The position numbers and the translations under genes were made by a program. This document shows positions 57,301 to 64,000 of a stretch of DNA of 64,000 bases, in pieces. How positions within the stretch are numbered: position 1 is the stretch's first letter; each line of letters starts with the position of its first letter. The stretch is from an uncultured Pelagibacteraceae bacterium (GTDB lineage: Bacteria > Pseudomonadota > Alphaproteobacteria > Pelagibacterales > Pelagibacteraceae), in assembly GCA_902623395.1 (NCBI GenBank), contig CACNTN010000001.1, positions 107,323-171,322 on the forward strand, given 5' to 3'. The notes under the pieces were generated by a model that saw only the letters and a program-made list of their open reading frames with translations, ran no database searches and had not been told where the DNA came from.

Positions 57301-58821
57301 TTAGGACAATTTGGGAAGCAAAACCTCAACTTGAGCTCCTTTAGTATTAAGCCTATTTGAAGCTGCAATAGTACCTTTGTGCAGCTGAATAATATTCTTT
57401 ACAATATTTAAACCCAAGCCGGAGTGTTTACCAAAACTCGATGGCCTATTGCTGTAAAAGCGTTTGAAAATTTTCTGAGGTGAAGTCTCGGTAAAACCAG
57501 GGCCCTCATCTTTTACTGACAATAAAAGATTTGATGAAATTTCTTCAAGTCCGATTTCAATTTTTTGATTATCCTGACTAAAGGAAATAGAGTTATCTAA
57601 AAGGTTTGCGATCACTTGCTCTATTCGATTACTTATGCCTAATATGAAATGTCCGTTTTTACCTTTAATTTTATTTTTAACAATAATCTTAATTTTTTTA
57701 TTTTGATTTATTAAATCTTGATTAAAATCCTCTACCACGCTGTCAATAATTTCAATCAGATTAATTTTACTCATCTTCTCTCGAGATAAAGATGCTTCAT
57801 CTTTTAACATTTGAGTGTAATCTGTTATTAATCTTTCTATTCGTTCTGCATCATGATTTATAATTTTAAGAAGTTTTTCGCCCTCATCTTTTTCTGTGGT
57901 TTTATCTAAAAGTTCTGAGGCACTTTTTAAAGACGCCAAAGGGTTTCTTATTTCGTGAGCTAAATCATTTGAGAATGTTTCTGCTCTATTAGTTCGTTGC
58001 TGTAAATCTTTCGTCATTTCATCAATAGATTGTGTTAATTTTCCAATTTCATCATCTCTTACGAATACTTTATTAATATCTATAGTTTGATTAGATTTTT
58101 TTTTAATACCTTCACTAAATTTAACCAAAAGACCAATTGGTTTTAAAATATATTTATTTAAAAATAGAGAGAAGATTAAAATTACAATTACAACAGCAAT
58201 CATTGTTCTGATAATAAATGCCTTTCTCTCTTTAACAGCAGTGGTTATGTCATTGGCTTGCTCTGAAACAACAATGTATCCTATATCAATATTTTGAAAT
58301 TTTATTTTGCTTAGAGTACTTACGAAAAAATTGTTTTTTTCATCATTCGTAAGAGTCATTATTTCATCATTATACTTATTTGTAATAATATCTTTTATTT
58401 CATCTTTTTGCTCTTCTACAAGTCTTTCTTCAATTTCCGGTGAAATGGTTTCACTACCTAAAGTCTCCTCAAAAATTATATCTGATCCTGTAAATACACT
58501 TTGATCCAAATCTAAAATATTTGTATCACCAATAAGATTTCCAGATAAATCATAAAATTGAACTTGATCTAGACTTTGAAAAAGAAATCTTGTTGAGAGT
58601 AAGAAGTCTCTAATTCCTTCCTTTGTATATTTTACATTAAGTCTTTCGAGATTATCCTTAGTATTATTAATAACTATTTTATGATTATTTGATCTTTCTT
58701 TAACTAAAGTTGGCTGTATTGCCTCAAGATAAATGATTGTAAAAAGTCCTAAAACAGAAAAGACTGTAAGGTTAATTATTAAAAACTTCTTTAGAATAGA
58801 AGCTGATTTTTTTTGTTTCAT
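57301..58821 (-). CDS. chvG: Sensor histidine kinase, ChvG/ExoS-like
   Basis: Two TM, HAMP, H-box SNDLAHEIRNPLASLKSASELL, N/G boxes; adjacent response regulator. Confidence 0.88.
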   Translation of the reverse strand: MKQKKSASILKKFLIINLTVFSVLGLFTIIYLEAIQPTLVKERSNNHKIVINNTKDNLERLNVKYTKEGIRDFLLSTRFLFQSLDQVQFYDLSGNLIGDTNILDLDQSVFTGSDIIFEETLGSETISPEIEERLVEEQKDEIKDIITNKYNDEIMTLTNDEKNNFFVSTLSKIKFQNIDIGYIVVSEQANDITTAVKERKAFIIRTMIAVVIVILIFSLFLNKYILKPIGLLVKFSEGIKKKSNQTIDINKVFVRDDEIGKLTQSIDEMTKDLQQRTNRAETFSNDLAHEIRNPLASLKSASELLDKTTEKDEGEKLLKIINHDAERIERLITDYTQMLKDEASLSREKMSKINLIEIIDSVVEDFNQDLINQNKKIKIIVKNKIKGKNGHFILGISNRIEQVIANLLDNSISFSQDNQKIEIGLEEISSNLLLSVKDEGPGFTETSPQKIFKRFYSNRPSSFGKHSGLGLNIVKNIIQLHKGTIAASNRLNTKGAQVEVLLPKLS

Positions 58822-59519
58822 TAGCTAACATTCCATCTATACCCACTTCCATATCTAGTTTCAATTGCAGAAAACTTTTCATCAACCTTTTTAAACTTTT
58901 TTCTTATTCTTTTAACATGGCTATCGATTGTTCTGTCCTCAATTTCTGTATTTTCCTTATAAGCTATGTCCATTAAATGTGCTCTTTCTTTTATAACCCC
59001 TGGCCTTTTAGCTAATTCCTTTACTATTAAAAATTCTGTAGTGGTCAGCTTATCTGGTAAAGCTTTTCCGTTCCATTCACACTCTAATTGTGCAGGATCT
59101 AATTTTAATTTACCATGGCTAATTATATTTTTTGTGTCATCGATAGTATTAGTTTTTTTTCTTAGTTGAACTCTTATTCTCTCTATTAAAACTTTTGTAG
59201 AAAAACCTCCAGATTTTTTGACAAAGTCATCAGCACCCAACTTCAAACCAAGTAATTCATCAACTTCATCATCTTTTGATGTCAAAAAGATAATTGGAAT
59301 TGACATTTTTTTTTTAAGCTTTTTAAGTAACTCTTCTCCATCCATTCTTGGCATTTTGATATCTAAAATAGCTAAGTCAGGTGGGTTTCTAGTCAATCCT
59401 ATTAAAGCGGACTCTCCGTCAATATAAGTTTGAACTTTAAAGCCTTCTCTTTCCAAGGCCATGCTTATACTAGTTAGTATATTTCTATCATCATCTACTA
59501 AAGCTATTGTTTGAGTCAT
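58821..59519 (-). CDS. chvI: OmpR-family response regulator, ChvI-like
   Basis: IALVDDDRNILTSISMALEREGF, LAILDIKMPRMDGEELL, C-terminal winged helix RTIDSHVKRIRKKFK. Confidence 0.9.
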   Translation of the reverse strand: MTQTIALVDDDRNILTSISMALEREGFKVQTYIDGESALIGLTRNPPDLAILDIKMPRMDGEELLKKLKKKMSIPIIFLTSKDDEVDELLGLKLGADDFVKKSGGFSTKVLIERIRVQLRKKTNTIDDTKNIISHGKLKLDPAQLECEWNGKALPDKLTTTEFLIVKELAKRPGVIKERAHLMDIAYKENTEIEDRTIDSHVKRIRKKFKKVDEKFSAIETRYGSGYRWNVS

Positions 59520-59558
59520 ATTTTTATTTTCTTAATTATGTTGTCAAAATTTAGGCGT

Positions 59559-62324
59559 TTAGTGGGCTTCCCCCCAATTGTTTCCAGAGTTAATACTTAC
59601 TTCTAAAGGTATTGAAAACATGTGATGGTCTGAACTTGAGACTGACGTCATTACTTCTTTAACAATTTTTTTCACTTCACTGTCATCTTTTTTTAAACAC
59701 TCAAAAATAAGTTCATCGTGGATTTGTAAAAGCATTTTTGCTTTCTTTTTTTCTTCAAGGATTTTATCAATTTTAATCATTGCTAATCTTATTATATCTG
59801 CAGCTGACCCTTGTATTGGAGCATTAATTGCTGCTCTTTCTTGAAATGCGCGTACACTAAAATTTTTATCATTAATTCCTCTTAAATGAATTCTTCTTCC
59901 AAAAATATTTGTAACAAAGCCTTGCTTTCTGCAAGTTTTAATTGTCGTATTCATATAATCTTTTATTTCTGGAAACTTTTTAAAATATGAATTAATGAAA
60001 CTTAAAGCCTCTTCATTTGAGACTGATATTTGTTTTGCTAATCCATATTGCGTTATTCCATAAATAATTCCAAAATTAATCGCTTTGGCTTTTCTTCTAA
60101 AATCATCTGTCACTTTTGCAATAGGAACATCGAAAACTTGGCTGGCTGTTAAAGAGTGTATATCTTGTTTATTTTTAAAAGCTTTCTTTAATTCTTTTAC
60201 ATCGGCCATATCAGCCAGAATTCTCATTTCTATTTGATTATAATCTGCTGAAATTAATAAATTATCTTTATCAGCTATAAAGGCTTTTCTTATCTCTTTA
60301 CCGTCTGAAGTTTTTATAGGAATATTTTGTAAATTTGGATCACTCGAAGCTAACCTACCGGTATTCGTTGCAGCTAGTAAAAAGGAAGTATGCACTCTTT
60401 TTGTTTTTTTACTTATATGGTCTTGTAAAGCATCTGTATAGGTGCTTTTTAATTTTGAAACTTGTCGCCATTCTAAAACCAAATTAGGAAATTTATGTCC
60501 TGTTAACGCTAAGTCCTCCAGAATTTTAGCGCTCGTAGCTAAACTTCCTTTCTTAGTTTTTTTCAATTTAGCTATCTTCAAGTCATTATAAATAATTTCT
60601 CCTAATTGTTTTGGTGATCCAATATTAAATTTTTTACCTGATATTTTATAAATTTCTTTCTCGATAGTTATTAATCTTTCCTCAAATTTTTTTGAAAGTT
60701 TTTTTAGATAAACATCATCAACTTTTATGCCACTTGACTCTAGCTTTGAAAGAATTTTTATCATTGGTTTTTCAAATTCCTCATAAACTTTTCCTAACTT
60801 TTCCTCGGATACTCTTTCAGATAAAACTTCATATAATCTTAAAGTTATATCTGCATCTTCGGCGGCATATTCAGTGGCTGATTTAATATCTACTTCTGAA
60901 AAATTTAGTTGCTTTTTTCCCGTTCCTACCAAATCTTTATATGAAATAGTTTTATGACCAAGGTGCAATTCGGATAATGTATCCATATTATGTCTATTGT
61001 TTCCAGCATCTAATGTATACGAAAGTAACATCGTATCTTCTACTGGATTTAATTCGATACCGTGATTTTTAAATATTATAAAATCATATTTTATATTTTG
61101 GCCAACTTTTTTTATACTTGGATCTTCTAAAATTGGTTTAAGTTTTTTTAAAACTAAATCTTTATTTAATTCCGTAATTTCTTTATGACCCACTGGAATA
61201 TAAAAAGCCTTGTTGGCCTCATAACATACTGAAACACCAACTAAATTAGCTTCTTGTGGATTTAAAGATGAAGTTTCAGTATCTACTGCTATTACTGATT
61301 TTTCATCTAATTTTTTTATTAATTCATCCAGTTCTTTTTCTTTTGATACAGTTTTGTAGATCTTAGTATTTATTTTATTGTTTTTTTTTACTTTAGTTTT
61401 TTCTGTAAAATCTTTATTTCCAGGATCACCATAAAAACTAATTGCCTGGCTTAGCAATCTATTAAACTCCATATCTCTTAAAAATTCATATAATTTATTT
61501 TTATCAATATCTTTAATGATAAAATCAGTAGCGTTATTTTTAAGTGGAACATCATTTTTTAATGTGACTAATTGTTTACTTACCATAGCTTTATCTTTGT
61601 TAGACAATAATGTTTCACGTCTTTTATTTTGAGGTATTTCTGAAGCTTTGTTTAATAAATTTTCTAAAGTTTTATATTTATTTATAAGTTCTGCTGCTGT
61701 TTTGATACCTATACCTGGAACTCCTGGTATGTTATCTGAACTATCTCCTGCAAGTGATTGCACATCAATTACTTGTTCTGGTTTTACTCCAAATTTTTCA
61801 ATTACTTCTTTTTCACCAATCACTTTACTTTTCATAGGATCAAATAATCTAACTTTCTTAGAAACCAATTGCATTAAATCTTTGTCCGATGATATTACGG
61901 TAACCTTTGCGCCAGCTTCTGTAATTTTTTTTGCATAGGTGGCTATGAGATCATCAGCTTCATAATTTAAAAGTTCAATAGACGGTAAGTTAAAAGCTTC
62001 AACAGATTTTCTTATATATTCGAACTGAGGAGCTAGATCATCAGGTGCCTCAGCCCTATTAGCTTTATAGTCACTATAAATTTCATTTCTAAAATTTTTT
62101 CTGGCTGAGTCAAATATAACAGCAAAATGAGTTGGCTTATTTTTAGAATCATCAGATCTGGCATCCTCTAAAAGTTTGAAAAGCATTGAGCAAAAACCAC
62201 TTACAGCTCCTGTAGGTAGCCCATCACTTTTTCTAGATAGGGGTGGTAACGCGTAGTATGCTCTGAAAATATAACCAGATCCATCTATAAGATAAAAATG
62301 ATCTGTTTTTTTTATTGAACTCAT
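59559..62324 (-). CDS. polA: DNA polymerase I
   Basis: 5' nuclease domain, 3'-5' exo VIAVDTETSSLNP, polymerase motifs SADYNQIEMRILADMADV, RRKAKAINFGIIYGIT, LLQIHDELIFE. Confidence 0.97.
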   Translation of the reverse strand: MSSIKKTDHFYLIDGSGYIFRAYYALPPLSRKSDGLPTGAVSGFCSMLFKLLEDARSDDSKNKPTHFAVIFDSARKNFRNEIYSDYKANRAEAPDDLAPQFEYIRKSVEAFNLPSIELLNYEADDLIATYAKKITEAGAKVTVISSDKDLMQLVSKKVRLFDPMKSKVIGEKEVIEKFGVKPEQVIDVQSLAGDSSDNIPGVPGIGIKTAAELINKYKTLENLLNKASEIPQNKRRETLLSNKDKAMVSKQLVTLKNDVPLKNNATDFIIKDIDKNKLYEFLRDMEFNRLLSQAISFYGDPGNKDFTEKTKVKKNNKINTKIYKTVSKEKELDELIKKLDEKSVIAVDTETSSLNPQEANLVGVSVCYEANKAFYIPVGHKEITELNKDLVLKKLKPILEDPSIKKVGQNIKYDFIIFKNHGIELNPVEDTMLLSYTLDAGNNRHNMDTLSELHLGHKTISYKDLVGTGKKQLNFSEVDIKSATEYAAEDADITLRLYEVLSERVSEEKLGKVYEEFEKPMIKILSKLESSGIKVDDVYLKKLSKKFEERLITIEKEIYKISGKKFNIGSPKQLGEIIYNDLKIAKLKKTKKGSLATSAKILEDLALTGHKFPNLVLEWRQVSKLKSTYTDALQDHISKKTKRVHTSFLLAATNTGRLASSDPNLQNIPIKTSDGKEIRKAFIADKDNLLISADYNQIEMRILADMADVKELKKAFKNKQDIHSLTASQVFDVPIAKVTDDFRRKAKAINFGIIYGITQYGLAKQISVSNEEALSFINSYFKKFPEIKDYMNTTIKTCRKQGFVTNIFGRRIHLRGINDKNFSVRAFQERAAINAPIQGSAADIIRLAMIKIDKILEEKKKAKMLLQIHDELIFECLKKDDSEVKKIVKEVMTSVSSSDHHMFSIPLEVSINSGNNWGEAH

Positions 62325-62366
62325 ATATACATATTACATTGAATTCATAGGTAAGATTAAAAAATT

Positions 62367-63296
62367 ATGTCAAATAACGCATTAACTGTTGAAAATCTTA
62401 ATAAAATCTATTCGAATTTTAAAACAAAAAAAGAGATCAAAGCTATTACAGATTTAACTTTTGATGTCAAAGAGGGAGAGGTATTTGGACTGCTTGGACC
62501 GAATGGTGCTGGCAAAACAACATTTTTAAGTATTTTAGCTGGAACAGTAATTAAAACATCTGGAGATGTTAATGTTTGGGGTTTTGATCTAGATAAAAAC
62601 CCAAGACAAGTGAAAGCTTCCATAGGAATAGTTCCTCAAGAAGTAAACCTGGATGCTTTTTTTAGTCCAAAACAATTATTAGATCTACAAGCTGGCCTTT
62701 ACGGAGTTGCCAAGAAAGACAGAATTACAGATCTGATACTTCAAATGGTTTCCTTAGAGGGTAAGGCTAATGCGTATTCTAGAAGTTTGTCTGGCGGAAT
62801 GAAAAGAAGGCTTTTGATTGCCAAGGCAATGGTTCACCAGCCTCCGATATTAATTTTAGATGAACCAACAGCAGGTGTGGATGTAGAACTTAGAAATAAT
62901 CTTTGGAATAACGTAAAAAAACTAAACAAAGAGGGCGTCACAATAATTTTAACTACTCATTATCTCTTGGAGGCGCAAGAAATGTGTGATCGCATAGCTA
63001 TCATAAATAAAGGTAATTTGGTTGCTTTAGATACGACTGAAAAACTTTTAGAAAGAATTAAAATAAAAAAAATCAATTTTAAAGTTAAGAATGTAGATTT
63101 AAATCTCCCCCTTCTTATGAAAGAGATTAAGTTTAAAATTGTTTCAAAAAATCAAATTACTGCAACATATGAAAAAAATTCATTAAATTTTGGAGAAATA
63201 ATCAATTATTTCAGTCAAAACAATATTAAAATTGAGGATATTTCTACTGATGACGGAGACTTAGAAGATGTATTTGTTCAATTGACAAATCACTAG
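62367..63296 (+). CDS. ABC transporter ATP-binding protein
   Basis: LLGPNGAGKTTFLSIL, RSLSGGMKRRLLIAKAMVHQPPILILDEPTAGVD. Confidence 0.93.
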   Translation: MSNNALTVENLNKIYSNFKTKKEIKAITDLTFDVKEGEVFGLLGPNGAGKTTFLSILAGTVIKTSGDVNVWGFDLDKNPRQVKASIGIVPQEVNLDAFFSPKQLLDLQAGLYGVAKKDRITDLILQMVSLEGKANAYSRSLSGGMKRRLLIAKAMVHQPPILILDEPTAGVDVELRNNLWNNVKKLNKEGVTIILTTHYLLEAQEMCDRIAIINKGNLVALDTTEKLLERIKIKKINFKVKNVDLNLPLLMKEIKFKIVSKNQITATYEKNSLNFGEIINYFSQNNIKIEDISTDDGDLEDVFVQLTNH

Positions 63297-63327
63297 ATTT
63301 TATTGAAAAAAATGTTTATTTAGATAT

Positions 63328-63879
63328 ATGGAATTAGTAAAAAGTTTAAAAGAATCTAAACTATTAAAATATGTTTTCTTAGCTCTATTTGGAAGCATAG
63401 TCTTAGCTATTTCTTCAAAAATCAAAATTCCTTTTTATCCTGTTCCAATGACAATGCAGACATTAATAGTTTTACTAATAGGTATAATTTTTGGTTGGAA
63501 GTTGGGTTTGGCGACAATTTCTTTGTATTTGTTTGAAGGAATAATTGGATTGCCGGTTTTTTCTGGAACTCCAGAAAAAGGTATAGGATTAATTTACTTT
63601 ACTGGTCCTACAATGGGTTATCTCTTGGGTTTCTTAGTTACTGTCTACATTTCTGGAAAATTTATTTACGATAGTAATTTGATAAAAAATTTTTTTAAAC
63701 TTTTGTTTGCCACAAGTTTTATTTATATTTCGGGACTACTGTGGTTAGGAAATTTAGTTGGCTGGGATAAACCTATTTTTCAATTAGGTGCACAGCCATT
63801 TCTACTTGCTGAACTTTTCAAAATACTAATAGCAACCTTATTAATTAGTCAAATCAGAAAAATTAAGAAATTTATATAA
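63328..63879 (+). CDS. bioY: Biotin transporter BioY
   Basis: IKIPFYPVPMTMQTLIVLLIGIIFGWKLGLATISLYLFEGIIGLPVFSG. Confidence 0.92.
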   Translation: MELVKSLKESKLLKYVFLALFGSIVLAISSKIKIPFYPVPMTMQTLIVLLIGIIFGWKLGLATISLYLFEGIIGLPVFSGTPEKGIGLIYFTGPTMGYLLGFLVTVYISGKFIYDSNLIKNFFKLLFATSFIYISGLLWLGNLVGWDKPIFQLGAQPFLLAELFKILIATLLISQIRKIKKFI

Positions 63880-63881
63880 TC

Positions 63882-64000
63882 TTATCTCGGAGATCTTTTA
63901 GAAAGAATTCTTTGGAGGGTTCTTCTGTGCATTTTGAGTCTTCTAGCTGTTTCAGAAACATTTCTATTACATAGTTCAAATACACGATGTATATGTTCCC
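63882..64000 (-). CDS. Response regulator of RegA/PrrA/ActR type, C-terminal Fis-like HTH (partial, runs off right edge)
   Basis: Minus frame ending at 63882: ...EHIHRVFELCNRNVSETARRLKMHRRTLQRILSKRSPR*. Confidence 0.85.
   Translation of the reverse strand, partial: EHIHRVFELCNRNVSETARRLKMHRRTLQRILSKRSPR

Noticed and set aside
1-64000. CRISPR arrays, tRNA/rRNA genes, IS elements
   Set aside because: No regularly spaced repeats, cloverleaf-like GC-rich segments, rRNA-like blocks or transposase ORFs were seen on either strand; absence is by eye only and should be confirmed with tRNAscan-SE, barrnap and a CRISPR finder.

Overview
An AT-rich, densely coded alphaproteobacterial chromosome segment. 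Very short intergenic gaps, many ATGA/TAATG overlaps and the gene order suggest a streamlined SAR11/Pelagibacterales-like genome (inference; no search run). The left end (rnd-like, kdsD, lptC, lptB, aroA, cmk, rpsA, ihfB, pyrF, trpFBA, accD, folC, trxA) and the right end (murU-like, amgK-like, tsaE, ahcY, chvG, chvI, polA) look like the two halves of a conserved alphaproteobacterial block normally joined through addA-addB. Here addAB is absent and about 40 kb lies between the halves. Directly after trxA are two divergent, tightly overlapping operons of DNA-end-processing genes. The minus-strand operon encodes a 656-aa HTH protein, a 107-aa unknown, RmuC and exonuclease I. The plus-strand operon encodes an 81-aa basic protein, NurA, HerA and four small proteins, one with paired CxxCxGxG zinc motifs. 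This is the best candidate for an undescribed system. The 81-aa gene has a possible SD-sequestering hairpin in its leader. Other notable items are a ROSE-like RNA thermometer before an Hsp20 gene, a 63-aa gene with a hairpin-rich leader and its own terminator, an overlapping ADP-ribosylglycohydrolase/RlmN-like pair, and a coiled-coil protein with a histone-H1-like lysine tail. No tRNA, rRNA, CRISPR array, IS element or prophage structural genes were seen.
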